Assembly (NCBI GenBank): GCA_031292555.1
Contig: JARLGV010000104.1
Span: 1 to 64,000 of the forward strand
Reading direction: 5' to 3'
DNA length: 64,000 nucleotides
From: Fimbriimonas sp.
GTDB lineage: Bacteria; Armatimonadota; Fimbriimonadia; Fimbriimonadales; Fimbriimonadaceae
Part shown: one piece after another, positions 18,053-28,177 of the stretch
How the letters are laid out: the number at the start of each line of letters is the position of its first letter
Numbering within the stretch: position 1 is the first letter of the stretch
Translations under genes and position numbers: made by a program
The notes under the pieces: generated by a model
Told to the model about the DNA's origin: nothing
Databases searched by the model: none
Seen by the model: the letters and a program-made list of their open reading frames with translations, nothing else

Positions 18053-19138
18053 ATGACACAGGAAGAACTCGCCGAAGCCGCGAAGGCATGTACCCATTTC
18101 TTGAGGGACCACTATCCACGCACGCCACGGCAACGCATGCAAGACATCGCCGATAGCCCATTCATCGAAGCTCGTCCCGACCATTACGGTAACGGTGGAT
18201 TCGTGGTGGAGTTTGAGAAGGAGTTATCGGACCTCCTGGGGAAGGAGGCGGCCGTCTTCATGCCCAGCGGAACCATGGCTCAGCAAATCGCTCTGCGCAT
18301 TTGGGCCGACCAGGCTAGGAACCGGCACGTCGCCTTCCATCCAACTTGTCACTTGGAGTTGCACGAGCACGCGGCGTACCGCGAACTGCATCATCTCCAA
18401 GCTCATTTGCTTGGCGAACCAAGCCGACTTTTCACTCTCGCAGACCTTGAAAGCGTAGGCGACCCGATTTCAAGCCTCCTCATTGAGTTCCCCCAACGCG
18501 AGATCGGGGGCCAGCTGCCGTCGTGGGATGATTTTCAGGCGATCGTGGAAATCGCGAAACGCAAGGGTATCAGGCTACATCTGGATGGTGCAAGACTATG
18601 GGAGTGTGGGCCGTTTTTTGGACGGTCGTATCGTGAGATTGTGGCGGACTTCGACTCCGTTTACGTATCCTTCTACAAGATCTTGTTCGGACTACCCGGT
18701 GCGGTGTTGGCCGGTCCGGCGGACTTCATCGCGGAAGCACGGGTTTGGCAGCGGCGGCATGGCGGCAACCTTGTTCACATGTTTCCGAATGCAATCTCCG
18801 CGAAGCTTGGCATTGACAAGCGTCTTGCTCTCATTCCGAGCTATGTAGCCAAGGCAGCTGAAGTAGCCGAGATCATGAGGACCCTGGATGGCGTTCAGGT
18901 GGTCCCGGAATTTCCGCCGACGAACATGATGCACGTCTTCTTTGACTATCCCAAGGAGAGGATCATGGATGCAGTCGGCGAGATCGCTCTGCGCGAGCGG
19001 TGTCTCCTGTTTGGTGGGGTAGGTGCAACCGAACAAGGCTGCAAGCTGGAGCTTTGGATCGGTGATGCCGCACTCGATCTGCCGCGCGAACGGCTCGAAC
19101 TCCTGCTCAAGGAACTCGTACGGCTTGCCGGCAGCTAG
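18053..19138 (+). CDS. Threonine aldolase / beta-eliminating lyase family PLP enzyme
   Basis: 'EKELSDLLGKEAAVFMPSGTMAQQIALRIW', 'IRLHLDGARLWE', 'VYVSFYKILFGLPGAVLAG' (PLP Lys). Confidence 0.9.
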   Translation: MTQEELAEAAKACTHFLRDHYPRTPRQRMQDIADSPFIEARPDHYGNGGFVVEFEKELSDLLGKEAAVFMPSGTMAQQIALRIWADQARNRHVAFHPTCHLELHEHAAYRELHHLQAHLLGEPSRLFTLADLESVGDPISSLLIEFPQREIGGQLPSWDDFQAIVEIAKRKGIRLHLDGARLWECGPFFGRSYREIVADFDSVYVSFYKILFGLPGAVLAGPADFIAEARVWQRRHGGNLVHMFPNAISAKLGIDKRLALIPSYVAKAAEVAEIMRTLDGVQVVPEFPPTNMMHVFFDYPKERIMDAVGEIALRERCLLFGGVGATEQGCKLELWIGDAALDLPRERLELLLKELVRLAGS

Positions 19139-19174
19139 AGCCTGGACCGAGATGGCCGATTCACGGCGGAGATG

Positions 19175-20305
19175 TCAGTCGAGTTTTCGGTGGAAGCGCT
19201 GAACGGCGGCCAAGAAGATGATCACGCTGATCGCGGCCAGTGGCCAGATCTCAGAGGAAAGTTCGGCGTATCCGTTGCCCTTCATCATCAGGCCCCGGAT
19301 GCATGTCAGGTAGTACCGCATCGGGAGGAAGTAGGTGACCGGTTGAAGCCATGTCGGCATGTTTGCGACCGGATACATGAACCCGGAAAGCAGCATGTTG
19401 GGCATCAGAATAAGGCTGGCCAACATCTGTGCCTGCTGCTGAGTCTTCGAAAGAGTCGAAATGAGAAGACCCATGCCGAGAGACCCGACCATGAACATGC
19501 ACGATACGCCGAGCAAGGCAGCGATGCTTCCACGCATCGGAACCCCAAACAGCACTACTGCCAACGTGAGCGTAGAAAGAACGTTCATGAACCCCATCAT
19601 CAGATAGGGAAGCAACTTTCCGAGCATCAACTCCACCGGCCGCATCGGTGTAACCAAAAGTTGCTCGATCGTCCCCAACTCCCGTTCGCGCACCACGGCC
19701 ATCGACGACATGAAAATCGTGAGGTTGCTCGCAATCATGCAGATGACGCCGGGAACCAACGAGAAACTGCTCTCGAGCGTCGGGTTGTACCAGAACTGAA
19801 TCCGCGCGTCGATCGATCCCGCCGTTCCACGTCCCATGCCCATCCGGTCCAGTCGACTCTGAAGCTGACGTCCTGCCTCGGAGGCGACGATTTTGCTTAG
19901 GTAGCCGGTCGCCACTGTCCCAACACTCGGGTCGCTGCCATCGACCAGCACCTGTAGAGCGGTGACCTGTCCTCGGTTCAGATCCCGGTTGTATTGCCGA
20001 GGAATCACCAATGCCAGGGAGGCTCGTCCATCCTGGAGGTACGCCTTGGCTTCGTCCGCATCGTTGACGTATCCAATGACATCGAAATACTCGGGTGACG
20101 CCTGGATCGACTGAATCAACCGTCGGCTGATCGACGTGTGATCCAGGTCGCATATGATCAGATGGAGGTGCCGGATATCCTGGGTGACAGCGTAACCATA
20201 GAGCAGAAGCTGGATGATCGGCATACCGAAGAGCATCCCGACTAGCCGGCGATCTCGCTTAGCTTGTCGAATCTCCTTGATTACGAAGTCCCATATCCTC
20301 ATCAT
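19175..20305 (-). CDS. ABC-2 type transporter permease
   Basis: 'RRLVGMLFGMPIIQLLLYGYAV...RERELGTIEQLLVTPMRPVELMLGKLLPY'. Confidence 0.92.
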   Translation of the reverse strand: MMRIWDFVIKEIRQAKRDRRLVGMLFGMPIIQLLLYGYAVTQDIRHLHLIICDLDHTSISRRLIQSIQASPEYFDVIGYVNDADEAKAYLQDGRASLALVIPRQYNRDLNRGQVTALQVLVDGSDPSVGTVATGYLSKIVASEAGRQLQSRLDRMGMGRGTAGSIDARIQFWYNPTLESSFSLVPGVICMIASNLTIFMSSMAVVRERELGTIEQLLVTPMRPVELMLGKLLPYLMMGFMNVLSTLTLAVVLFGVPMRGSIAALLGVSCMFMVGSLGMGLLISTLSKTQQQAQMLASLILMPNMLLSGFMYPVANMPTWLQPVTYFLPMRYYLTCIRGLMMKGNGYAELSSEIWPLAAISVIIFLAAVQRFHRKLD

Positions 20306-21435
20306 CAGATCCTCTTCTTAAAGGTGCGGATGCTCAAGAGCAGCAGCATCGTCGCCAGCAGAGTCATCGGCCAGATCTGCGGCCACAGATCGAAGAATCC
20401 ATCTCCCTTAAGAAAGATCCCCCGCGAGATCACGATGAAGTACCGGGCCGGCACAAGGTAGGTGAAAACTTGGACGATCGACGGCATGCTCGATATTGGG
20501 AAGACGAAGCCGCTAAGGATCACGCTCGGCATTGCAGTCAGGAGCATCACAGTCGTCATGGCGCCACGTTGAGTCTTGGCTCCAGCCGATGCCACCAGCC
20601 CTAATCCGAGCGAACTGGCTATGAATATCAGTGAGCAAACTGCAAAGAGAATTGGGCTGCCTCGGAGTGGAACGCCAAACACAAGCCGAGCAACGGCAAC
20701 AACGAGGATTACGTCCAGAAAGGCGAGTACCACATAGGCGGCCGTCTTTCCGAGCATGAGCTCAGTTGCTTTGACCGGCGAAGCGACGAGCTGTTCGATG
20801 CTCCCTTTTTCTCGCTCTCGGGTGATCGTGGCGGCTGTCAAGGTTGCCGTGGTCGTCATCAGAACGATAGCAACAACTCCTGGGACGATGAAATAGATGC
20901 TGAGGAGGTCCTCGTTGTACCAAACCCGTGGCCGCAGATCGAGCGTCTGGCCCCCATTTCCAACCAACACGCCTCGACGCGATAGTGTGGCTTGGATCTG
21001 GCCGCTGGAATACTTGCTTATGATCGTCGATGTGTAGCCGGAGACCGAATTGGCGGTGTTCGGGTCCGATGCGTCCAGGATGACTTGAACGGTGGTCGGG
21101 CGCCCTGCGATGATGTCGTTTCCGAACGTGGCTGGAATCACAAGGCCAATCTGGATGGTGCGGTCGTCAAGCGCGTGTCCTAGATCCTCATAGCGGCCGC
21201 TTTGGAACGTCTCAACGAAATATCCGGACGCGGTGAACGCATGCACTAAGTCTCTCGACTGGCGGGTGTGGCTCCAGTCGACAATGCCCAACTTGACTTG
21301 GCGGATATCGGTTGAGATGCCGTACCCGTAGAGAAACAGCATCATCAGCGGGTTGATCAGGGCAGTGATCATGGAGCGCCGGTCCCGCATGATGTGCAGG
21401 AATTCCTTGCGCATGAGAGCCCAAGTCCGCTTCAA
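20305..21435 (-). CDS. ABC-2 type transporter permease, TTG start overlapping upstream ATPase stop
   Basis: 'RDRRSMITALINPLMMLFLYGYGI...REREKGSIEQLVASPVKATELMLGKTAAY'; trimming to the TTG at 21435 gives 376 aa, same length as the neighbour. Confidence 0.9.
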   Translation of the reverse strand: MKRTWALMRKEFLHIMRDRRSMITALINPLMMLFLYGYGISTDIRQVKLGIVDWSHTRQSRDLVHAFTASGYFVETFQSGRYEDLGHALDDRTIQIGLVIPATFGNDIIAGRPTTVQVILDASDPNTANSVSGYTSTIISKYSSGQIQATLSRRGVLVGNGGQTLDLRPRVWYNEDLLSIYFIVPGVVAIVLMTTTATLTAATITREREKGSIEQLVASPVKATELMLGKTAAYVVLAFLDVILVVAVARLVFGVPLRGSPILFAVCSLIFIASSLGLGLVASAGAKTQRGAMTTVMLLTAMPSVILSGFVFPISSMPSIVQVFTYLVPARYFIVISRGIFLKGDGFFDLWPQIWPMTLLATMLLLLSIRTFKKRI

Positions 21436-22397
21436 GATGCCTCCCCCGCCACCGCGACGAAGACGTCTTCGAGCGTCGTCTCTCCGAGACCGAAGCCGCT
21501 GACCATAATGCCTGAATGGCGAAGCGATTCGCAAATCGATTCCGGGCTAATGCCCCCGGTTGGGACCCGGATATGTAGGCGCGAGCCAAGAACCGATGCA
21601 TCCACCACTCCGTTGATCGATTCCGCCGCGCTCAGTGCAGGGAAGAGAGGATGGCAATCGATCGTATATACAATCCCTTCCACCTGATTGGCCCGCAGGT
21701 CCTCAGGGCTGCCGGTACAAACAACGTGACCGCTTTGCATCATGGTTACGCGGTGGCAATGCTCGGCTTCGTCCATCGCATGGGTCGTGACTAGAATTGT
21801 TCGGCCCCGATTCGCCAATTCGTTGATCAGGTTCCAGAGCCGGCGACGCGAGAGGGGATCGACGCCGGATGTCGGCTCGTCGAGGATCAAGATCTCTGGC
21901 GAATGCAGGATCGACGCCCCCAAGGCCAAGCGCTGTCGCAGCCCGGTCGAAAGGCTCGCGACCAATGCGTTCTTGAATTCGGTCAGGTCGATCAGGTTTG
22001 TTACCTCGTCGATTCTTGCCCGCCGAACTGAGCCGTGCATGCCGTATATTCCGGCGAAGAAATCGAGGTTCTCCTTCACCGTAAGGTCGTCGTACAGAGA
22101 GAACTTCTGGGACATGTATCCTACGCGCTGACGAATCTTGTCAGAATCCTTGGCGGAGTCCATCCCTGCTACATAGGTCGAGCCGGAAGAGGGGCTCAAT
22201 AGACCCAAGATCATGCGGATCGTTGTGGATTTGCCGCACCCGTTTGGACCGAGAAAGCCGAAGATTTCGCCTCGCTTCACTCCAAATGAAATGCCGTCGA
22301 CGGCAGTGAACGCCCCAAACCGCTTCGTCAGGCCTTTGCACTCGATTTCGAACTCAGACAACCGGCTCACCTTCTTCGAGACGGGCGATGAACGCAT
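21432..22397 (-). CDS. ABC transporter ATP-binding protein
   Basis: Walker A GPNGCGKST, signature LSTGLRQRLALGASILHSPEILILDEPTSG; true start may be a few codons internal. Confidence 0.94.
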   Translation of the reverse strand: MRSSPVSKKVSRLSEFEIECKGLTKRFGAFTAVDGISFGVKRGEIFGFLGPNGCGKSTTIRMILGLLSPSSGSTYVAGMDSAKDSDKIRQRVGYMSQKFSLYDDLTVKENLDFFAGIYGMHGSVRRARIDEVTNLIDLTEFKNALVASLSTGLRQRLALGASILHSPEILILDEPTSGVDPLSRRRLWNLINELANRGRTILVTTHAMDEAEHCHRVTMMQSGHVVCTGSPEDLRANQVEGIVYTIDCHPLFPALSAAESINGVVDASVLGSRLHIRVPTGGISPESICESLRHSGIMVSGFGLGETTLEDVFVAVAGEAS

Positions 22398-23283
22398 CTT
22401 CTAGGCTCGGAGGCGCCAGTTTCAGTTCATCGAATGGCACTTGTGATTTCTCGAGGCACATCCGAACCGTGGCGATTTCGACCGAGGGATCCGCCGTGGC
22501 ATGTAATCTATGTCCGAATGCTTCGATGGCACGAATGCCGTCGACGTGAGCCAACGCGGCCGAAGCTGCTCTGGGTTCCGGCGAGTCAATTTCGATCACG
22601 ACGTTTTTCATCGAACTGCGCACGTTGGCAGGGGTGTCGCAGACCAAGATCTTTCCCCGATTCATCAGCGCCAAGCGCTGACAACGGTCTGCCTCGTCCA
22701 TGTACGGAGTACTGACAAAGAGGGTCATCCCATCGGCAACGAGGGCATAGAGGATCTGCCAGAATTCGCGCCGCGAAATCGGATCGACCCCGGTCGTGGG
22801 TTCATCCAGAAACAACACTTTGGGGGTATGGATGAGCGTGCATACCAACGCGAGCTTCTGCTTCATCCCCCCGGACAGGTTTTGGGCCAAACGGGTTCGA
22901 AACGGTTCAAGGCGGCTTGCTCTCAGGAGACCCTGTAATCTCTCCTCTCGTTCCCGTCTGGGAACTTCGTGGATATCGGCAAAGAAGTGGATGTTCTCCA
23001 GTACGGTCAGGTCGCCGTACAGCGAAAACCGCTGAGACATGTATCCCAGGCTGGAAATTACCTCGTCAACATCGTTTGGAATCTTGGCCCCCAGTACTTC
23101 GATTTGGCCAGCCGATGGATCCAGGATTCCACAGAGCATCCGGATCAATGTCGTCTTTCCGGCGCCGTCCGGACCGACAATGCCAAAAACCTCACCTGGA
23201 GCGACGGACAGACTCACGCCATCCACCGCTGCGACGTTCGGAAACAGCTTGCGGACTCCTGTACACGAGATTGCCGCTTGCAT
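22354..23283 (-). CDS. ABC transporter ATP-binding protein
   Basis: Walker A GPDGAGKTT, LSGGMKQKLALVCTLIHTPKVLFLDEPTTG. Confidence 0.95.
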   Translation of the reverse strand: MQAAISCTGVRKLFPNVAAVDGVSLSVAPGEVFGIVGPDGAGKTTLIRMLCGILDPSAGQIEVLGAKIPNDVDEVISSLGYMSQRFSLYGDLTVLENIHFFADIHEVPRREREERLQGLLRASRLEPFRTRLAQNLSGGMKQKLALVCTLIHTPKVLFLDEPTTGVDPISRREFWQILYALVADGMTLFVSTPYMDEADRCQRLALMNRGKILVCDTPANVRSSMKNVVIEIDSPEPRAASAALAHVDGIRAIEAFGHRLHATADPSVEIATVRMCLEKSQVPFDELKLAPPSLEDAFIARLEEGEPVV

Positions 23284-23290
23284 AAGGGAC

Positions 23291-24736
23291 CTATTTCACG
23301 CGGATCCAGGCGTCTCCGGGCATTCCCGGCTTGAGCCGCCGATCGGAGTTCTCGATTTCGATTTTTACGCCGAAGACGAGCTTGACTCGCTCCTCGGGGG
23401 TCTGCGCGTTCTTCGGAGTGAACTCGAAATCGGACGAGATCGTTATGATCCTCCCTTTGAACACTCGATCCGGGAAGCTGTCCACCTTTATATCGACCGG
23501 TTGCCCTAGCTTGAGAACGCCGTACTTGTCCTCCGGCACGTACACCCGAATCCAGATATGGTCCAAATCGGCGACGGTTAGGACGGGAGTGCCCGGGCTG
23601 AGGGTTTCACCGGTTTGAGAGTCCTTGGTTTTGATCACGCCGTCAGTTGGCGCATACAGAACCGTGTCCGCAACGAGTTCCTTCGCGTACTCCACCGCTT
23701 TCCCGGCTTGGTCGCGACTTGCCTTGGCGTTTTGGATGTCCTCCGGGCGTGAACCATTGCGCATTAGGTCGAGTTCGGCTTGAGCCGACGCCACCTGGGC
23801 ATTGGCGACTTCGACGCTCGCCGCCTGACTGTCGAACTGACTTTGGGCCGACAGCCGGTCTCGGTAGGTTCGGCGCATGTTTGCCAGGTTCGTCCGTGCA
23901 CCGTCGAGGTTGGCCTTTGCCTGTGCAACCGTCATCTCTGCTTCTCGGATCTCCTCCGGGCGCGGTCCGGCGACGAGATCATCGAAATGGGCTTGAGCCT
24001 GCTCGACCTGTTTCGCCGACGCATCGCGCTGGGCCTGCGCGTCATCGAGGCTCTGTCCGGGGGCCGCTCCTTCGTTGGCAAGTATGCGGATTCTCTTTAA
24101 GTCCGATTCTGACTTTGAAAGGCCGATCTTTGCTTGGGCAAGTGATGCCCGGGCTTCGTCGATTTGGAGCGGCCGCGTCCCAGATTCGATGAGCTTGAGG
24201 GATTGAACTGACTGTCGATACGCGGCCTCTTCGACCGGTAATCGTGATTCCGCTGCATCCAGTTGGGTTCGAAGGTCAAGCACGGTGAGGATATTCCGCT
24301 GCGAGGAACCCAATACGCGCCTTGATCCGAGGGCAGTGCTTCGGGCAGCAGAGAGCTGTGCCTCTGCTTGGCGAATCTGCTCAGGCCGGTTTCCGTGGAG
24401 CGCCAGATCGAGCTTTGCCTGCGCAGCTTGGAGTGCTGCCTGAGCCTGCCCAAGTTGCGCACTAAGTTCGGTGTCGTCGATACGAGCCACAACCTGGCCC
24501 TTGCGTACGTCATCTCCTTCGTCCACCTTCAACGTCAGCAGTCGGCCGGCTACCTTGGGCGAGATCGTTGTTTCGGTTGCCTCGATGCTTCCACTCGCCA
24601 CAATCACTCCATCAGGCGGCCGATTGGCATTGATGCGGTAATAGTAGTATCCGACCAGTCCCACCACCCCGAGGATTAGGATGGGACGAATCAGCTTCGG
24701 GCGTCTGCCGGCGTTTTTGGAATCTACTTTCCCCAT
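23291..24736 (-). CDS. HlyD-family membrane-fusion/periplasmic adaptor protein
   Basis: TM anchor, 'GSIEATETTISPKVAGRLLTLKVDEGDDVRKGQVVARID', long coiled coil, 'LYAPTDGVIKTKDSQTGETLSPGTPVLTVADLDHIWIRVYVPE'. Confidence 0.93.
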   Translation of the reverse strand: MGKVDSKNAGRRPKLIRPILILGVVGLVGYYYYRINANRPPDGVIVASGSIEATETTISPKVAGRLLTLKVDEGDDVRKGQVVARIDDTELSAQLGQAQAALQAAQAKLDLALHGNRPEQIRQAEAQLSAARSTALGSRRVLGSSQRNILTVLDLRTQLDAAESRLPVEEAAYRQSVQSLKLIESGTRPLQIDEARASLAQAKIGLSKSESDLKRIRILANEGAAPGQSLDDAQAQRDASAKQVEQAQAHFDDLVAGPRPEEIREAEMTVAQAKANLDGARTNLANMRRTYRDRLSAQSQFDSQAASVEVANAQVASAQAELDLMRNGSRPEDIQNAKASRDQAGKAVEYAKELVADTVLYAPTDGVIKTKDSQTGETLSPGTPVLTVADLDHIWIRVYVPEDKYGVLKLGQPVDIKVDSFPDRVFKGRIITISSDFEFTPKNAQTPEERVKLVFGVKIEIENSDRRLKPGMPGDAWIRVK

Positions 24737-24816
24737 CTTGGATGATTCTGTTGCAGCAATCCGCTGGCCACCAGTCAGCTATTCCAAGTCAGGTTTTTCC
24801 CCGACGCCACATCCCT

Positions 24817-24848
24817 CAAGGAGCGCAGACTAAAGTCCGCGCTCCTTG
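24817..24848 (-). terminator. Hairpin terminator-like inverted repeat after the UroD-like gene
   Basis: CAAGGAGCGC / GCGCTCCTTG perfect 10-bp stem, immediately 3' of the minus-strand stop at 24853. Confidence 0.6.
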
Positions 24849-24852
24849 GGAG

Positions 24853-25875
24853 CTATTGATTTATGAACGATTCGATGATGGCTACGGCGTTCTCGGTGGG
24901 GGTCTCTGGTTGAAGGTCTTTGGCGGGGGCGAGGATGTAGCCGCCTCCCTTTCCCATCTCATTGCAAAGGCGCTGGACCTCGGCGCGGATCTCTTCGGGA
25001 GTGCCATGGGGAATCGTGCTTTGCGAACCGAGGCAGCCCCAGAAGGTGATCTTGTCTCCCCATTTCTGCTTGAGTTCGTAGGGGTTCATTCCTGCCGCCT
25101 CAGGCTGACAACTCTCTAGGACGTCGATGCCTATTTCGATAATGTCCGGCATGATTTCGGCCACCGAACCGCAGGAGTGGTGCATGACAAGCTTGCCTGC
25201 CCGATGAGTCGCCTCATAGACGCGTGCCCAACGAGGCTTGATCAACCGACGCCATCGGTCAGCGCCGATAATGTTCCCGCGTTGGTCGCCCCAATCGTCA
25301 CCGAAGTGGATCGCATCGATTGGTAGGTCGACGGTATAGGCAACGAACTCCAGGTACAGGTTCATCAGCCGGTCCATCATTTCGCCGAAGAAATCCTCAT
25401 CGGCGATGGCGTCCATCAACGCGTTCTCGAACCCGCGGAGGTTCCAACTCCTCTCGAACAACCCCCATCCAAGCGATCCGACAAGAAAGCAGTCCCTCCG
25501 CTCCTCACATGTTCGGAATGCCTCGGCCTTCCAGTCGGGACGGAAGAACTTCTCCGCCTCAGGGAATGTGTAGCCATCGAAGGAAGGTTCTGCCAAGGGA
25601 GGAAGTTCGAGGTGCCACGGTCGTTGGTCGACTCGCCAGATGCCGCCGTAGCCATCACGCCGATGAGTCTCCCCGATCGGCTCATTCATATCGGTGTCGA
25701 CCGCCGCAACTCGGACCATGTAGGGCGTGATTCGATCCCGCCAATCTTGGCTGCCGTAGTAAGAGTCAACCCGTTCCGCGACATCTCCTTCGAAACCCAG
25801 CGTGTAGGGAACAACCGGCGTCTCCCGATGGTGAATCTGATCGAGAACGTAGTCGCGAAGTCGCATCGCCGTCAT
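24853..25875 (-). CDS. Uroporphyrinogen decarboxylase (URO-D)-family protein, possibly methyltransferase-like
   Basis: 'DAIHFGDDWGDQRGNIIGADRWRRLIKPRWARVYEATHRAGKLVMHHSCGSVAEIMPDIIEIGIDVLESCQPEAAGMNPYELKQKWGDKITFWG'. Confidence 0.88.
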   Translation of the reverse strand: MTAMRLRDYVLDQIHHRETPVVPYTLGFEGDVAERVDSYYGSQDWRDRITPYMVRVAAVDTDMNEPIGETHRRDGYGGIWRVDQRPWHLELPPLAEPSFDGYTFPEAEKFFRPDWKAEAFRTCEERRDCFLVGSLGWGLFERSWNLRGFENALMDAIADEDFFGEMMDRLMNLYLEFVAYTVDLPIDAIHFGDDWGDQRGNIIGADRWRRLIKPRWARVYEATHRAGKLVMHHSCGSVAEIMPDIIEIGIDVLESCQPEAAGMNPYELKQKWGDKITFWGCLGSQSTIPHGTPEEIRAEVQRLCNEMGKGGGYILAPAKDLQPETPTENAVAIIESFINQ

Positions 25876-25951
25876 GTCTTCGAGTGTAACTTACGCCTCG
25901 TGGACAACTTGCCGCGAAGTGAGAACCCCGTATAAATGCGCACTTGAGCGT

Positions 25952-27103
25952 TCAGGGATGCCAGGCCTTGCGGAGGGACTCGGCCATGGTGGAGTCGTCT
26001 TTATCGATCCACTTGTCCGACTCGGGCCACAGATCGTGGATAAGGGCGCGGACCACTTCGGTGACCGGGTGGAAACCGTCCACGGTGGCGACATGGTTGG
26101 TGGCAAAGTGATACGTTACTGAACGGAGATACCGCTTTTCGAAGACCAGTTCCTCGATCAAGTCGGGAATGATGGCTCTGCCCTCGGCCAGAAGCGCTTT
26201 GTAGACCGGGTGCCGCCGGAAGTTCAATACGTCGTCGACGTTTCCCTGTCGGCCGTAGATCGTGTCGAGACTTTCGATTAGGAGATCAAGCCGTTTGCCA
26301 GGAGTGAGCTTATCGATGCCCAGTAACTCGGCGGGCTCTTTCTTTGGGTGAAGGGCTCGGCGTGCCACGTCCGAGTAAAGGCTGCTCGTAACCTCCATGG
26401 ATGGCATGATCGAGTCAGTGACACCAGGAGGAGCTTCGATATTCTCGCGCTTTCGAACCATGGCGACCTTCAGCATCGCGGCCGCCCAATCGGTCGCCTC
26501 CGTGTCTCGCCGTAACACCAGAGACTTTGCGAATAAATACTGACTTTGCCGATAGATCTCTCGGCAAAGCGCGTAGGCGGAGGAGCCTTGCTTCATACCT
26601 GGTTCAATCGCCGAAAGCCTCTCCGCCAGGTCCGAACGATCGACGAGCAGAAGCAGCGCGGGCGTTGCCTCCGAATGCCATGATGGTGCGAACATGAGGT
26701 CCAGGGAAGTCGATTCTGCCGTCATCTTCATAACTGCGGCATCGAGGTCAGCGGGTCCAAGCACATTGGTGACGTCGTATTCGAGCCCGTCCATCAAGAT
26801 GGCATGCTTGCCGTCGGTCTGTGGCCAGCCGAACGTCTCGTAGATCGTGGGCGGTCCAAAGGGCACTAAGCCGATCGATGCCTTGACTCGGCAGAAGACA
26901 CGGCCACGCGGATCGCTCAATCCATTACCGACCAGCGCTTTTACTGCTGAAACATAGGATGTGTCTATGGTCGTGCTGGGAGCATCCCACGCCACCGAGA
27001 TTAGCGTCGGTTCGGTAAGCGCGCCCTGAGCGAGCGCGCTGGCAGGCAGCATCAGGATGGCTGCCGCCCAACACAAGGCGAGGGATCCGCTGCAATTTCT
27101 CAT
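25952..27103 (-). CDS. Secreted hypothetical protein
   Basis: Signal peptide 'CWAAAILMLPASALAQ'; 383 aa, no family recognised. Confidence 0.75.
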   Translation of the reverse strand: MRNCSGSLALCWAAAILMLPASALAQGALTEPTLISVAWDAPSTTIDTSYVSAVKALVGNGLSDPRGRVFCRVKASIGLVPFGPPTIYETFGWPQTDGKHAILMDGLEYDVTNVLGPADLDAAVMKMTAESTSLDLMFAPSWHSEATPALLLLVDRSDLAERLSAIEPGMKQGSSAYALCREIYRQSQYLFAKSLVLRRDTEATDWAAAMLKVAMVRKRENIEAPPGVTDSIMPSMEVTSSLYSDVARRALHPKKEPAELLGIDKLTPGKRLDLLIESLDTIYGRQGNVDDVLNFRRHPVYKALLAEGRAIIPDLIEELVFEKRYLRSVTYHFATNHVATVDGFHPVTEVVRALIHDLWPESDKWIDKDDSTMAESLRKAWHP

Positions 27104-27217
27104 GACGAACGGGCTATCAAGAACAATCTACTACGGTTCCACAGGAATTCAGAAAGAAGATTTCCCGAGCCTCGGTACCTCAATTCGCCTCGTGTGTTAG
27201 GCAGGTAAAACAAAGTC

Positions 27218-28072
27218 GTGTCACGCACACCATCTGAAACTGTTTGGTTCGTCACCGGATCGTCGACTGGATTCGGCCTATGCCTCGTCGAAGAGCTGCT
27301 TTCCACCGGTTACCTGGTTTCGGGCACTCTTCGCAATCCGGACGCACTCTCGCATCTCCGCGAGCAGTATCCAGATCGACTGATAACGCCTGTCGTTGAC
27401 GTGACCAAACCAGAACAGACCCGGTCGGCGGTTGCAGAGACGGTGGCGAAGTGGGGAAGGATCGACGTGCTCGCCAACAATGCGGGCTATGGGCTTGGAG
27501 GAATGATTGAAGACGTCCCCATGGAAGAGGTGCGGGAAGTCTTCGAGACCAATGTGTTTGGCGCCATCGAAACGATCCGAGCGGTTCTCCCCACCATGCG
27601 CGACCAAAGGAGCGGCGTAATCCTGAACGTCAGCAGCATTGTCGGACTGGTTGCCTACCGAGGAAGCGGTTTCTATGCGGCGACGAAGCATGCGCTGGAA
27701 GCAGTCAGCGAGAGCCTCTCCATCGAGCTTGCCGGATGGGGGATCAAAGTGGTTGCCATCGAGCCCGGTCCGTTCCGAACCGACTTTGCAGGACGATCGT
27801 ACAGATGGCCTTCTCAAAGAATGGCTGAATACGACGAGCTTTACGAAGTCGTGTTTAAGATCTACGGAAACATGAACGGAAGTCAAGCAGGCGATCCGCT
27901 GCGGGCCGCCAAACTGATGATCGAGGTTTCGGAATGCCCCGAACCACCTCTTCGTCTTCCGATGGGTCAATTCGCCTACGAAGAGACCGAACTCTATGTC
28001 GAGTCGATCGTCTCTGACCGAGAGAAGTGGAAGGATCGGCTTCTGGCCACCGACTATCCGCCGGAACCGTGA
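27218..28072 (+). CDS. SDR-family oxidoreductase
   Basis: 'TGSSTGFG', 'LANNAGYGLGG', 'SGFYAATKHALEAVSESL' with intact YxxxK. Confidence 0.93.
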   Translation: MSRTPSETVWFVTGSSTGFGLCLVEELLSTGYLVSGTLRNPDALSHLREQYPDRLITPVVDVTKPEQTRSAVAETVAKWGRIDVLANNAGYGLGGMIEDVPMEEVREVFETNVFGAIETIRAVLPTMRDQRSGVILNVSSIVGLVAYRGSGFYAATKHALEAVSESLSIELAGWGIKVVAIEPGPFRTDFAGRSYRWPSQRMAEYDELYEVVFKIYGNMNGSQAGDPLRAAKLMIEVSECPEPPLRLPMGQFAYEETELYVESIVSDREKWKDRLLATDYPPEP

Positions 28073-28177
28073 CGAGGCGATCTGTCTAGATGGATCGTCG
28101 TCCCTTACGCCAAGGCGCCCAGGCAGGAATCAATGCGTCGCGAGTAGAAAGGTTCTGCCTATCGGAGACCAAAGGCA

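Noticed and set aside
19251-20153. 300-aa minus-strand ORF
   Set aside because: Shadow frame inside the ABC-2 permease; no domain.
23640-24480. Repeated Ala/Gln/Glu-rich segments in the HlyD protein as a possible DNA repeat
   Set aside because: Explained by the coiled-coil hairpin of membrane-fusion proteins, not a nucleotide repeat.
27278-27970. 230-aa minus-strand ORF
   Set aside because: Antisense to the SDR gene; no family features.
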